NCBI RefSeq assembly: GCF_022024055.1
Contig: NZ_CP091788.1
Span: forward strand, 62,001-126,000
Direction of reading: 5' to 3'
Length of the DNA: 64,000 nt
Origin: Prevotella sp. E2-28
Lineage (GTDB): Bacteria > Bacteroidota > Bacteroidia > Bacteroidales > Bacteroidaceae
Below are positions 40,811-50,673 of this stretch, piece by piece; positions within the stretch are counted from its first letter, which is position 1; each line of letters starts with the position of its first letter. Below the pieces are notes generated by a model. That model searched no databases and was not told the origin of the DNA. It worked only from the letters and a program-made list of their open reading frames with translations. The translations under genes and the position numbers were made by a program.

Positions 40811-42442
40811 TTACTGCATAGAGAATTTCCAGGCCATGTCTTTCACCTTGCCGGGGATGACATACTCGTAATGTTTGTCGGTGTCAAGGATACCACTGGC
40901 GGGGTTGATCAGATACTCGTAGAGATGACCTTCGCGGGTTTGCTCGTTCCATGTGGCGATATGCACCAGATTATCAGAATAGGGCACCAGACCGGAAGCA
41001 TAGATAGAGCCATGGTAATATTTCATGATACGCACACAAGTAACCTGCTCGTCGGCTGATGGGGCTGTCCAAGCCACGGTGGCAGGCAACTGACTGTCGT
41101 ATGCTAGATTATAGACTTTGTTGCCGGCTCCATAGTAGATAAAACTACCCACATGACTGGCAGACATGGTTGTAGCCTGGGTGATATCGGGACAGAGCGC
41201 ATCGAGAGGATAGAGGGCTGTACCAATATTTTCACTGGAAGAGTTAGTGGTAGTGAAGTCGGCCACCGCCAGATAACGTTGTCCTCCATTAGCCATGAGC
41301 AGATAGTCATAGGGGCGTAAGCCCATACCTTCGCTGGCACCACGTCCCCAATCGCCCATCAACAGTTCCATACCAGTATTATTGATGTCAAAGGCTGCTA
41401 CCTCCAGGTTCTGTGGTCCGAACTCCTCCAACTGTGCCTGGTTGTAACCGGCAAAGCGGAAACGGCGGTAGGTCTGGTCATATACCACCACACCATAACT
41501 CAGAGTGTTGGGAATCTCAGCATTCCATGGTGCCAGCTGCCCGATGCCGTCATCAAACTTATGGACACCGAAGCGGGTGTTGCGACCTTCGGTAGCACTG
41601 AATGAATAGGTGTTGGTATAAACATGGTTATCGTTGATGAGAATCTCGGAACTTTGACCCGACATGACACCGGAACCATGTTGTCCATACCATAGTGGAG
41701 CCTCATTGGCAGGTGCCTCATAGAAGAAGTCGGCAAAGGTAAGGGCCTTCTCAATACCGTTTTCGCTGACACCTACAAGGGTGCGGTCTGTGCAAAGACC
41801 TATGTAGTTATTGCCCGACACCAGCGACACGGCTATATCCAGGCTGCGGACGGGCTTACCCGGTAATAGCTCGCCATTGGTACCCTCATAGAGGTTCACA
41901 TAGCGGCGGTCGTAGTTGGCATTACGTTTGGTCCAGGGATTGTAGATGAGTGCTACATCAGAATAGTCAGGATGATCGGCACGCTCATAGAACAACAGCC
42001 AGCCGCCATCAAACACCTCACTGACGGCGACCGACAGGAGGAAGAAGGTTCTGGTACCATCGTTGCGATTGGTGATGGACAGGCGCAACTGGTAGTTTCC
42101 GCCGGTACAGGGGATAGGCTCGTTGAGAATGGGGTGTGTGCTCAGGGTATCAATCCTGGTATTAGTACCGGCACCTGTATTTGCGCTATATATGGTCCAC
42201 AGGAAATCGAGTGGGGCACTAGACTCGTCTTTCACCAGTTGCCCGTTGAGATAAATCTGGGGCTCCAGACGGAGTGTGTCGTAGCGCATGACGGCATACT
42301 GCGACTGAATGCCGGTGCCAGTGGTGTCAATACGCACCTCGTCAAGTTGGTGATAGTCATAATTGCCTTCATCATCATAGCAGCTTACGAAAGCCACTGC
42401 TACAATCAATAGGCAAAACAGAAATGTAATATATCTTTTCAT
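40811..42442 (-). CDS. PKD-like family lipoprotein
   Basis: 543 residues. The lipobox VAFVSC gives a lipidated Cys followed by YDDEGNYDYHQLDEV, the standard opening of the PKD-like lipoprotein family found next to SusC/SusD and DUF4843 genes. An Ig/PKD-type domain follows (LRLEPQIYLNGQ, LDFLWTIYSANTG, NYQLRLSITNRNDG), then a long beta-propeller-like region. It is presumably a surface-exposed binding protein of the SusC/D complex; ligand unknown. Confidence 0.82.
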   Translation of the reverse strand: MKRYITFLFCLLIVAVAFVSCYDDEGNYDYHQLDEVRIDTTGTGIQSQYAVMRYDTLRLEPQIYLNGQLVKDESSAPLDFLWTIYSANTGAGTNTRIDTLSTHPILNEPIPCTGGNYQLRLSITNRNDGTRTFFLLSVAVSEVFDGGWLLFYERADHPDYSDVALIYNPWTKRNANYDRRYVNLYEGTNGELLPGKPVRSLDIAVSLVSGNNYIGLCTDRTLVGVSENGIEKALTFADFFYEAPANEAPLWYGQHGSGVMSGQSSEILINDNHVYTNTYSFSATEGRNTRFGVHKFDDGIGQLAPWNAEIPNTLSYGVVVYDQTYRRFRFAGYNQAQLEEFGPQNLEVAAFDINNTGMELLMGDWGRGASEGMGLRPYDYLLMANGGQRYLAVADFTTTNSSSENIGTALYPLDALCPDITQATTMSASHVGSFIYYGAGNKVYNLAYDSQLPATVAWTAPSADEQVTCVRIMKYYHGSIYASGLVPYSDNLVHIATWNEQTREGHLYEYLINPASGILDTDKHYEYVIPGKVKDMAWKFSMQ

Positions 42443-42461
42443 ATTTGATAATGGCTGTCAG

Positions 42462-43238
42462 TTAAAAGGTAACAGGCACCCCTGTCTCATCGGTAAGCGG
42501 TGTGTCGTGGGTCTCGTTATATTTATTGAGGGCACGCTGCATCACCTGCTGCAGATAGAGGGCATAGGCGGCAGAGGCCACGTTCGTCTCGGAATCGAAT
42601 GCCGTGGTAGCATTATAGTTGATCTCAAAGGTAATCAACCCCAATGTCTCAATCATAAACTGATATTTCACGCGACTATATGTCCCGAAATAATTGCTCA
42701 GCGGCAGACGGGGATAATTGGCAGTATCCCAGTTGTCAGGCTTGGCAAGATAATTCTTCAGGATGACGGTGAACGACTGTCGACCGGTAGTACCTGTTGA
42801 GAAAGCGCTGTTCTCTTTAACACGGAATTGCACTTTTCCGTCATGCTGGGAAAAGAGGTCGGGGTCTGTTAGGTGACGTGAATTGAAATGGACGTGGTAA
42901 GTACCGCTGATAGCTCCAGCTGGAAGTACGTAAGTCTCGGTGCGCACCGTGGGTGCTACTGTAGCCGAGTCTTCGCCGAATAGCTCAAGCGTAAAGGTGC
43001 GATCGTAGTCCACTGGGACACCACTGATCTGAGCATAGAAAGTGACGCTGCCCTCTTCGTAGGCATAGGAATAGTTGTAGGTGGCCGACTCATAGACAGC
43101 AGCGGGATTGCCCACCCAGATATTCAGAGCAGTATATGATGTGTCGAAGGTATCGACATCCTCATGCGAACAACTGGTCTGCATGGCACTCAGAACCGTG
43201 AACAGACAAACAACTGGAAACAGGTATTTCTTCTTCAT
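42462..43238 (-). CDS. DUF4843 domain lipoprotein
   Basis: 258 residues with signal peptide and lipobox MQTSC followed by SHEDVDTFD. The rest matches DUF4843 (TSYTALNIWVG, SVTFYAQISGVPVDYDRTFTLEL, HVHFNSRHLTDPDLF, VILKNYLAKPDNWD). These lipoproteins accompany SusC/SusD pairs and PKD-like lipoproteins. Probably an outer-leaflet accessory binding protein. It lies 11 bases after the SusD gene. Confidence 0.82.
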   Translation of the reverse strand: MKKKYLFPVVCLFTVLSAMQTSCSHEDVDTFDTSYTALNIWVGNPAAVYESATYNYSYAYEEGSVTFYAQISGVPVDYDRTFTLELFGEDSATVAPTVRTETYVLPAGAISGTYHVHFNSRHLTDPDLFSQHDGKVQFRVKENSAFSTGTTGRQSFTVILKNYLAKPDNWDTANYPRLPLSNYFGTYSRVKYQFMIETLGLITFEINYNATTAFDSETNVASAAYALYLQQVMQRALNKYNETHDTPLTDETGVPVTF

Positions 43239-43249
43239 AGGGTGTCGGA

Positions 43250-44683
43250 TTACTTGTTGGGTTGACGTTCGATGGATTCTGTCTCAGACAACGGCAAGGG
43301 GAAGGTATATACTTTCTCTGCCACTGCATCGACAAGGGAAAAGAGAATGGTAGGACGGTTCAGACGCTTGTAAAGGAAGAACAACTGTCCTTCACCCAAG
43401 AACTCGCGACGGTATTCATGAATCAGCTCCTGATAAAAATCGGCGGGAAGGACGCTGAGGCGTGTCAAGTTACGTGCCACACGCAACTCGTTGAGCGTAG
43501 CACGTGCTCTTTCGGTGTCACCCTGTCGATATTCCACCTCGCTTTTGATGAGGTACATCTCCGAATGGCGCATCAGCGGCATCTTGTAGCGGTAATAGGA
43601 ACTGGTACTAGCCGACTCGTCGTATTTCTTCAAATAGCGGTTGGCGGCATGAGTGGCTGTACCGGCCTTGAAGAGGAAAGTATAGCGATAGTCTTGAGTG
43701 GCGTTGTTGAAATAATTGAGCAGGCGCTCACGGGTTACAGCAAAACTGTTGGGAGAGTCGTTGGAGAAGTAAGTCTTCGCTACATCATTGGTCATAGTGA
43801 GATTATTCAGGGCAAAGAGATGCTCAGAGGCCAGTGTCAAGTCATAGCCAGCCTGCAGGTTAGTCACAGTGGCCCATGTAAACTTCTTCGAGTCAATCAC
43901 CTCGCAGGCAGCATCATAAGCCTTCTGGTAGTCACCGGTCCACATATACAGACGGGCTTGTAGCGCCTTGACAGCATAGTAATTGAGGTGCAACTGACGG
44001 TTGGCCAGATAGCCGTTGTCCATCGACTCGGTGATAGAACGGCCAGTGACGATAGGGTCACTGTTCTTGAGCAGTGCTTCAGCAGCATCCAGATCCTTGG
44101 CAATGGCATCAGCAACCTCATGCACGGTCAACTGTGGAAACACATGATAGGTCAGTGCAGTGACATAAGGGATAGAGGGCTGCTCAGCATTGACGGCAAA
44201 ACTGACGCCAAAGCAGCGCAGCAGGTCGAAATGCAGGAAAGCACGGAGAGCCAGTGCCTCGCCCTTAATCACATCATGATTATCGCGTGAGAATAGATTC
44301 GGGTTGTCATCGATATGAGCCAACAGATTGTTGGCATTGGCAATGGCACTATAATTGCCCGACCAAATACCGCGGATGATATTGGTAGGCAAGGCGGCTT
44401 CATAATCATAGGCTATAGCATCATCGTACTGAGTGGCATAATAATAATCCCACTCCTGTCCGAGGATGCCGATGAATCCGTAGGTCATCTCCTTGGTGTA
44501 GGTGTTGGACGACACCATGGAAGAGTAAACGCCTGAAAGGGCCTCTTTGAAACCGCTCTCGCTCTCAAAAAGTTCCTTATCGTCCACCTGTGAGCGAGGC
44601 TGCACATTGAGCCAGTCATTACAACTGGTCAGGGCCACACCGCCAATCAGACAGCAAATAGCAACAAGTATATTTCTTTTCAT
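43250..44683 (-). CDS. SusD/RagB family nutrient-binding lipoprotein
   Basis: 477 residues. The lipobox ALTSC leads into NDWLNVQPRSQVDDKELFES, the invariant SusD opening. Helical TPR-like units include GEALALRAFLHFDLLRCFG and YAVKALQARLYMWTGDYQKAY; near the end, YLIKSEVEYRQGDTERARATLNELR and a REFLGEGQLFFLYKRLNR block are typical. It forms the lid of the SusC channel at the cell surface and captures the substrate. It follows susC by 31 bases. Confidence 0.93.
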   Translation of the reverse strand: MKRNILVAICCLIGGVALTSCNDWLNVQPRSQVDDKELFESESGFKEALSGVYSSMVSSNTYTKEMTYGFIGILGQEWDYYYATQYDDAIAYDYEAALPTNIIRGIWSGNYSAIANANNLLAHIDDNPNLFSRDNHDVIKGEALALRAFLHFDLLRCFGVSFAVNAEQPSIPYVTALTYHVFPQLTVHEVADAIAKDLDAAEALLKNSDPIVTGRSITESMDNGYLANRQLHLNYYAVKALQARLYMWTGDYQKAYDAACEVIDSKKFTWATVTNLQAGYDLTLASEHLFALNNLTMTNDVAKTYFSNDSPNSFAVTRERLLNYFNNATQDYRYTFLFKAGTATHAANRYLKKYDESASTSSYYRYKMPLMRHSEMYLIKSEVEYRQGDTERARATLNELRVARNLTRLSVLPADFYQELIHEYRREFLGEGQLFFLYKRLNRPTILFSLVDAVAEKVYTFPLPLSETESIERQPNK

Positions 44684-44714
44684 AACGATATCCTATAGAT
44701 GTTAATATGGTGTA

Positions 44715-47700
44715 CTAAAAAGTGGCAGACAGTGAGAACGAGAATGATCTGGCAAAGGGATAATTGAGTCCGCGTTCAGCTTTCACTGTCGATAGGTGGA
44801 AGACATCATTCATATAGAATGTGGCACGCAGACGCTCCAGACCGAAAGAATGGATCCATGCACAGTATTTGAAGTCGTAATAGCCTGAAATACTGGTCAG
44901 GTCGAGCATGTTATTGCGTTGCACGAAGCGGGTAGAGGCATAGGTGGTGGTTGGCGTACTCGAGATATGCTTGTAGAGTGCTAAGTCGCCGGGTTTGTTC
45001 CATGTGTCACTGAACACACGACGGTCCACGTTATTGGCTATATTGACATTCTCCACACGGTCTACCAAGGTCTGGTTATAATAGTCACCACCTACCTGAT
45101 AGTTGAACAGCAGACTCAGACCTGCTCCTTTGTATTCACCGTTCAGTCCAAAAGAACCATGCAACTTGGGGTTGGAATCACCGGCAATGATATAGTCATC
45201 GGTCGTGTAGTCGTAGGTGACAGACCCGTCTTTTTTCTGGAACAGTTCACGACCGGTGGCAGGATCAATGCCCAAAGAGCGTACTGCCCAGATGGCGGTC
45301 ATCGACTGTCCTTCCTCATATCGGATGATAGGTGACGTGGTGTTGTTGGCGTCCTGTGAGCGGTTGAACGACTTCAGGGCATCACTGATTTCACTCACCT
45401 TGTTGACGTTATGCCCCAGACTGGCATTGATGCTGAAAAAGGACTGTCCCTTCTGATAGAAGCGCCAGTTGGCTGTAGCCTCAATACCTTTGTTCTGCAC
45501 ATTGCCCAGATTCTCCATGTAACTGCTGAAACCTGTAGATGACGGGATAGACATGGCTATAAGGGCATCGCGGGTGCGACTGTCGTAATAGTCGAAGCGC
45601 AGGTTCAGACGGTTGAGCACCGACATGTCCACACCTATTGTGAAGTCGCCTGTCTGCTGCCATTTCAGGTTAGTGTTAGGCATACTCATCAGATAGGCAC
45701 CCGAGATATTGTCATAGACGATATTGTCATAGAACTTATAGGTAGCCCTAGCCTGATAAGGCGAGAAATTCTGGTTACCTGTCAGTCCATAGGTGACGCG
45801 CAGTTTGAACAGCGTCAGCCATTTCACATCCTTCATGAAAGCTTCTTTGTGAAGATTCCATCCTGTTCCCACACTCCAGAACGTACCCCAGCGGTTGTCG
45901 CTACCGAACACTGAAGAGCCGTTGAAGCGCAGGCTGACATCCAGCAAGTAGCGCTCGTCGAAAGAATAGTTGGCAGCACCGGTGATACCCAGTGATCGAG
46001 TAGTGCTTTCTGAACCTGACGGTTTTCCGTCTTCAGCATATTGCTTGGCAAAAGTGATATAGTCCACGTGGTTGTTTAGGAAGCCCCAGGCCGTCATGCC
46101 CTCTGTGTTCGAGTCGGACGACTGTAGCGAATAGGCGGCATTAGAGAGAAACAGGTGTTTGCCCCATTGGTGAGAATAATGCGCGGTGAGGTCCATCGAT
46201 AGGTTGGTGCTCTCACCATTATTAATGGTATAGCTGCCACGCTGGAAATAACGGTCGCCTGTCCATGTTGTGAAACGGGTATGGTCGCCGGGATAGAAAT
46301 CCTCACGTTTATTGTTCTGATGGGTATATCCCATACGGGCAGTGAAGCGCAGATTCTCTAACGGATGGTATTCCAGATAGAAATTCTCTACCACCTCATT
46401 ATACTTCGAGAAATTCTTAGTGCCGATGACAGCATTATAAAGGGGGTTGTAATAGGTTATGGTGCTACCATTGGCACCAGGCGAGGTATAGGTGCCCAGT
46501 ACCTTCTGGATGTTTCCATACTCATCGGTAGGCGTGAAATAGGGATTAAGCACCATATAGTCAGAGAAAGAGCCGTAAGGACTGTCGTCAGCGCGGTTGC
46601 TGGTGACGCTCAATGAGTTACGGAACATCCATTGTTTGTAGCGGTATGACAGATTGATATTGCCTGAAACCGTCTCACGATCGCTCTCTTTCATGACACC
46701 GCCTATCTTGTTGTACGACAAGGTGGCAGAATAGCGCATCTCCTGAGTGCCCCCTTCTATATAACCAGAGTGCTTCTGACTGATACCGGTGTGTAGGGGC
46801 TGCGACAGCCAATAGGTATCGACACCACGGGCCACAGCCTTGGCTAGTTCATTATACTGCTCGTCGAGTTGAGCCTGAGTATATGGAGCCTGTGCCGTAT
46901 AGCGGCCGGCATTGAGTTCTACCTGCAATTTCTCTTTTGCATTACACACATCATAAGATGTGAGGTCGGGTACCTCCAGTCCTACATGACCTGTATAGGT
47001 GACGCGCAGACGTCCCACCTCTGGTTGAACTGTCTCTACAACAATTACGCCATTGCTGGCCTTGGAACCGTAGATAGCCTTGGCAGCACCGTCCTTAAGC
47101 ACCGTGACCGACTTGATGCGGTTGATATCGAGGTCGAAGATCTGCTGCTGTGACGACTCAAAACCATCGAGGATAAAAAGTGGCGCATTGGGGTTGCCGC
47201 TGTATTCACCTTGCAGACCGCTGAACGAAGCATTGCCGCGAATAGTGATGTCAGACAGCGCATTAGGGTTTGAACCATTGATACTATTCATGTCAATCAC
47301 AAACGATGGGTCGAGCGACTGAATAGCCTTCAACACATTGACCCCCGACACCTGCTTTAATTCATCCTGTGTATACGATGCTGTTGATCCTGTAAACGTA
47401 GATGACTTATAGTCGAACAGACCCGTTACCACCACCTCTTCAAGATGAGTGTCGGCCTGCAGTATGACCGTCTGGTTTAAATGGGCCCGTTTGCCATCGT
47501 ATGTATGCGTCAACGTCTTCATACCCACATATGAGAAGTCGATGGTAATACTCATGCCTCGCGGCACCGACAGGGTGAAATGACCCTCACTATCAGTGAC
47601 CGACCCACCTTTTGTTTCACGCACATAGATATTGACACCTGGCAATGTTTCGCCCTCGGTGTCTTTCACCGTTCCGGTCATCAGAACCATATCTGCGGGT

Positions 47701-47843
47701 AATGCCTGCTGCGGTTTTTGGGGAGTAACACTCTGTATCGGTACAGATGTTTTGTTATCCTGTGCATACAATTTACCTGTCCCCGAGAGCATCATCAAAA
47801 CGAGTGTAAGGAGAGGCTTTTGCCATGCTTCTAAATTCGTCAT
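44715..47843 (-). CDS. SusC/RagA TonB-linked outer-membrane transporter
   Basis: 1042 residues from the ATG at 47843; the in-frame ATG at 47891 overlaps the promoter and is rejected. After the signal peptide and a Gln/Pro-rich stretch comes a carboxypeptidase-like domain (GTVKDTEGETLPGVNIYVRE, GHFTLSVPRGMSITIDFSYVG), a TonB-box-like segment LEEVVVTG, the plug (VNVLKAIQSLDPSF, ITIRGNASF, VTVLKDGAAKAIYGSKASNGVIVV) and the 22-strand barrel ending YPFARSFSFSLSATF. It imports the SusD-captured ligand across the outer membrane. It begins an eight-gene minus-strand unit to 35690. Confidence 0.94.
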   Translation of the reverse strand: MTNLEAWQKPLLTLVLMMLSGTGKLYAQDNKTSVPIQSVTPQKPQQALPADMVLMTGTVKDTEGETLPGVNIYVRETKGGSVTDSEGHFTLSVPRGMSITIDFSYVGMKTLTHTYDGKRAHLNQTVILQADTHLEEVVVTGLFDYKSSTFTGSTASYTQDELKQVSGVNVLKAIQSLDPSFVIDMNSINGSNPNALSDITIRGNASFSGLQGEYSGNPNAPLFILDGFESSQQQIFDLDINRIKSVTVLKDGAAKAIYGSKASNGVIVVETVQPEVGRLRVTYTGHVGLEVPDLTSYDVCNAKEKLQVELNAGRYTAQAPYTQAQLDEQYNELAKAVARGVDTYWLSQPLHTGISQKHSGYIEGGTQEMRYSATLSYNKIGGVMKESDRETVSGNINLSYRYKQWMFRNSLSVTSNRADDSPYGSFSDYMVLNPYFTPTDEYGNIQKVLGTYTSPGANGSTITYYNPLYNAVIGTKNFSKYNEVVENFYLEYHPLENLRFTARMGYTHQNNKREDFYPGDHTRFTTWTGDRYFQRGSYTINNGESTNLSMDLTAHYSHQWGKHLFLSNAAYSLQSSDSNTEGMTAWGFLNNHVDYITFAKQYAEDGKPSGSESTTRSLGITGAANYSFDERYLLDVSLRFNGSSVFGSDNRWGTFWSVGTGWNLHKEAFMKDVKWLTLFKLRVTYGLTGNQNFSPYQARATYKFYDNIVYDNISGAYLMSMPNTNLKWQQTGDFTIGVDMSVLNRLNLRFDYYDSRTRDALIAMSIPSSTGFSSYMENLGNVQNKGIEATANWRFYQKGQSFFSINASLGHNVNKVSEISDALKSFNRSQDANNTTSPIIRYEEGQSMTAIWAVRSLGIDPATGRELFQKKDGSVTYDYTTDDYIIAGDSNPKLHGSFGLNGEYKGAGLSLLFNYQVGGDYYNQTLVDRVENVNIANNVDRRVFSDTWNKPGDLALYKHISSTPTTTYASTRFVQRNNMLDLTSISGYYDFKYCAWIHSFGLERLRATFYMNDVFHLSTVKAERGLNYPFARSFSFSLSATF

Positions 47844-47888
47844 ATCGTTTTTCTGTTGGATTAAGACTTTCTTAAATAGTTTCGGTTG

Positions 47889-47896
47889 CAAAAGTA
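47889..47896 (-). promoter_or_regulatory. Promoter -7 element for the SusC/SusD unit
   Basis: TACTTTTG on the minus strand followed by CAACC; fixes the susC start downstream at 47843. Confidence 0.65.
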
Positions 47897-47994
47897 CAAA
47901 TTATTTTTTTATTATACTATACTCCATATGTGGTATTTTTTATGATGAGTATTTTTAGTCTTGTATTTGCTCGGCTCCTTCAACTTGAAGAAAT

Positions 47995-48771
47995 TTAGTT
48001 GGTTATCACGGTGCCATGCATACCATCGATGGCTGTGGCCTTGGTGATAATAACACGCTTAACACCTGCATCAACGGCAGCGAGTGCATTTTCTGTCTTT
48101 GGCAGCATGCCACCGCTGATAGTGCTGTCAGCCTTATAGGCTTCAAAGTCAGCATGGTTAATCTTCTCAATAACAGAGTTGTCATCATCGGCATCACGCA
48201 ATACGCCAGCCTTCTCAAAGGCATAGATCAGTGTAACGTCGTAGCCTGCGGCAGCCATAGCCTTAGCTGTTTCTGAAGCCATCGTGTCAGCATTGGTGTT
48301 GAGCATGTGTCCCTGTCCGTCGTGTGTCAGCGGGGCGATAACAGGGATGAGGCCAGCATTGATGAGATGAGCAATCTTTGAGCCGTTAGCCTGTTTGACA
48401 TCGCCCACAAAACCGAAGTCAACACCGTTTTTCAGGGGACGTTTTGCTGAGAGCAGGATATTGGCATCAGCACCAGTGAGTCCGATAGCGTCGCAGCCAA
48501 GTGCCTGAAGGCGTGCCACCACATTCTTATTCACCAGTCCGCCATAGACCATCGTAACTACTTCAAGCATATCAGCGTCGGTAATACGACGTCCGTCAAC
48601 CATCTTGGTCTCGATGCCTAGTCGCTCGGCTATCTTTGTAGCCCTGCGTCCACCACCGTGAACCAGTATTTTGGCTCCTTCGATAGCGGTGAAATCGCGT
48701 AACAACTGTGTCAGTTGTGCCTCGTCTTCCACAACGGCACCACCTACCTTCACGATTGTTATTGTTTTCAT
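47995..48771 (-). CDS. argB: Acetylglutamate kinase
   Basis: 258 residues, the usual length. The enzyme phosphorylates N-acetylglutamate in arginine synthesis. Motifs seen: IVKVGGAVVED (N-terminal Lys-Gly-Gly loop), KILVHGGGRRATKIAERLGI, GLTGADANILLSAKR, NTNADTMASETAKAM and KAGVLRDADDDNSV, with SGGMLPKTENALAAVDAGVKRV near the end. It follows speA by 9 bases and ends the topA-aroK-speA-argB unit. Confidence 0.94.
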   Translation of the reverse strand: MKTITIVKVGGAVVEDEAQLTQLLRDFTAIEGAKILVHGGGRRATKIAERLGIETKMVDGRRITDADMLEVVTMVYGGLVNKNVVARLQALGCDAIGLTGADANILLSAKRPLKNGVDFGFVGDVKQANGSKIAHLINAGLIPVIAPLTHDGQGHMLNTNADTMASETAKAMAAAGYDVTLIYAFEKAGVLRDADDDNSVIEKINHADFEAYKADSTISGGMLPKTENALAAVDAGVKRVIITKATAIDGMHGTVITN

Positions 48772-48780
48772 TGTTTTTCG

Positions 48781-50673
48781 TTATTCCAGATAAGTGTATC
48801 CATAGAGTCCGCTGCGATAGTTGCTCAGGAACTCTTTGCCTTCCTCCAGTGAGATCTTGCCTTCCTTGACGCTCTTTGATACCCAGATTTCTAACTGGCG
48901 AACTAGTTTTTTGGGATTGTATTGTACGTATTCCAGTACCTCGGCTACAGTCTCACCATCAAAAATCTGATCAATATGATAATGACCGTCTTTCACGGAT
49001 ACGTGAACGGCGGTGGTGTCGCCAAAGAGGTTGTGCATATCGCCTAGAATCTCCTGATAAGCACCTACGAGGAAGACGCCCAGATAATAGGTGTCGTTCT
49101 TCTTGAGTGCGTGTACGGGCAGTGAGTGGGAGTTGTTGCGATTGGTTACGAAATTAGCAATTTTTCCGTCAGAGTCGCAGGTGATGTCCTGCAGGGTGGC
49201 ATTGCGCGTGGGGCGCTCGTCCAGGCGCTGGATAGGCATGATGGGGAACATCTGATCGATGGCCCATGAGTCGGGCAGGCTCTGGAACAGCGAGAAGTTA
49301 CAGAAGTACTTATCGGCCAGCAGCTTATCGATATTCATGAGTTCCTCGGGGATGTGCTTCAGGTTCTTGGCCAGGGCGTTGATCTCATGACAAACGCTCC
49401 AGTACATGGCCTCAATCTCGGCACGTGTCTTCAGATCTACGATGCCGTGAGAGAACAGATCCAACACCTCTTCGCGAATCTGCTCAGCATCGTGCCAGTC
49501 TTCCAGCACGTTGCGCGGTGAGAGGTTATCCCAAATCTCATAGAGGTCTTTTACCAACTGGTGACTGTTCTCATCGGGCTCAAACTCCTCGGGCATCTCA
49601 GGCAGCGAGGCGGTCTCCAGCACGTCGATGACCAGTACAGAGTGGTGGGCAGCCAGTGAGCGTCCGCTCTCGGTGATGATGTTGGGGTGGGGGATGTTGT
49701 TCTTATTGGCAGCATCTACGAAGGTGTAGATACAGTCGTTGACGTACTCCTGAATAGAGTAGTTCACAGAACTCTCGCTGGATGGTGAACGGGTGCCGTC
49801 ATAGTCAACGCCCAGACCGCCACCGCAGTCCACGAAATCGACATTATAGCCCATCTTATGCAGCTGGATATAGAACTGCGAAGCTTCGCGCAGGGCTGTC
49901 TGGATGCGGCGAATCTTGGTGATCTGTGAGCCGATGTGGAAGTGGATGAGGCGCAGACAGTCGCGCATTCCCTTCTTGTCGAGCAGCTCCAGCGCTTCGA
50001 GCAGTTCAGCACTGGTAAGGCCGAACTTCGAGGCATCGCCGCCGCTCTCTTCCCATTTGCCACTGCCGCTGGAAGCCAGTTTGATGCGGATGCCGATATT
50101 CGGACGTACGTTCAGTTGCTTGGCTACGCGTGCAATGATGTCCAGCTCGTTCAGTTTCTCAACGACAATGAAGATCTGCTTACCCATCTTCTGTGCCAGC
50201 AGGGCCAGTTCAATATATCCCTCGTCCTTGTAGCCGTTGCACACGATGATAGAGTCGCTCTGACACTGCACGGCAATGACGGCGTGAAGCTCAGGCTTTG
50301 AACCAGCCTCTACGCCCAAGTTGAACTTACGGCCGTGAGAGATAATCTCCTCTACTACAGGCTGCATCTGGTTCACCTTGATGGGATAGACCACGTAGTT
50401 CTCGCCTTTGTAGTCGTATTCCTTGGCAGCTTTCTTGAAGCAACTCCATGTCTTTTCGATACGGTTGTCAAGAATGTCAGGAAAACGTAGCAGAACAGGT
50501 GCAGTCACATCGCGCAGTGACAGTTCGTCCATCACTTCGCGCAGGTCAATCTGTACCTCGTCCTTACTGGGCGTCACATAGACGTTACCTTTTTCGTTGA
50601 TACCGAAGTAACTTGTGCCCCAACCGTTGATGTTGTATAGTTCGCGGGCATCGTCTAAGGTCCATTTCTTCAT
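48781..50673 (-). CDS. speA: Biosynthetic arginine decarboxylase
   Basis: 630 residues, the length of the fold-III PLP enzyme making agmatine from arginine for polyamine synthesis. WGTSYFGINEKGNVYV is the N-terminal block; YPIKVNQMQPVVEEI carries the PLP lysine; GVEAGSKPELHAVIA, IRKLIHFHIGSQ-type text and FVDCGGGLGVDYDGTRS follow, with ESGRSLAAHHSVLV and DSWAIDQMFPIMPIQRL later. Its ATG overlaps the aroK stop by 4 bases. With argB next door the pair links arginine synthesis and use. Confidence 0.95.
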   Translation of the reverse strand: MKKWTLDDARELYNINGWGTSYFGINEKGNVYVTPSKDEVQIDLREVMDELSLRDVTAPVLLRFPDILDNRIEKTWSCFKKAAKEYDYKGENYVVYPIKVNQMQPVVEEIISHGRKFNLGVEAGSKPELHAVIAVQCQSDSIIVCNGYKDEGYIELALLAQKMGKQIFIVVEKLNELDIIARVAKQLNVRPNIGIRIKLASSGSGKWEESGGDASKFGLTSAELLEALELLDKKGMRDCLRLIHFHIGSQITKIRRIQTALREASQFYIQLHKMGYNVDFVDCGGGLGVDYDGTRSPSSESSVNYSIQEYVNDCIYTFVDAANKNNIPHPNIITESGRSLAAHHSVLVIDVLETASLPEMPEEFEPDENSHQLVKDLYEIWDNLSPRNVLEDWHDAEQIREEVLDLFSHGIVDLKTRAEIEAMYWSVCHEINALAKNLKHIPEELMNIDKLLADKYFCNFSLFQSLPDSWAIDQMFPIMPIQRLDERPTRNATLQDITCDSDGKIANFVTNRNNSHSLPVHALKKNDTYYLGVFLVGAYQEILGDMHNLFGDTTAVHVSVKDGHYHIDQIFDGETVAEVLEYVQYNPKKLVRQLEIWVSKSVKEGKISLEEGKEFLSNYRSGLYGYTYLE

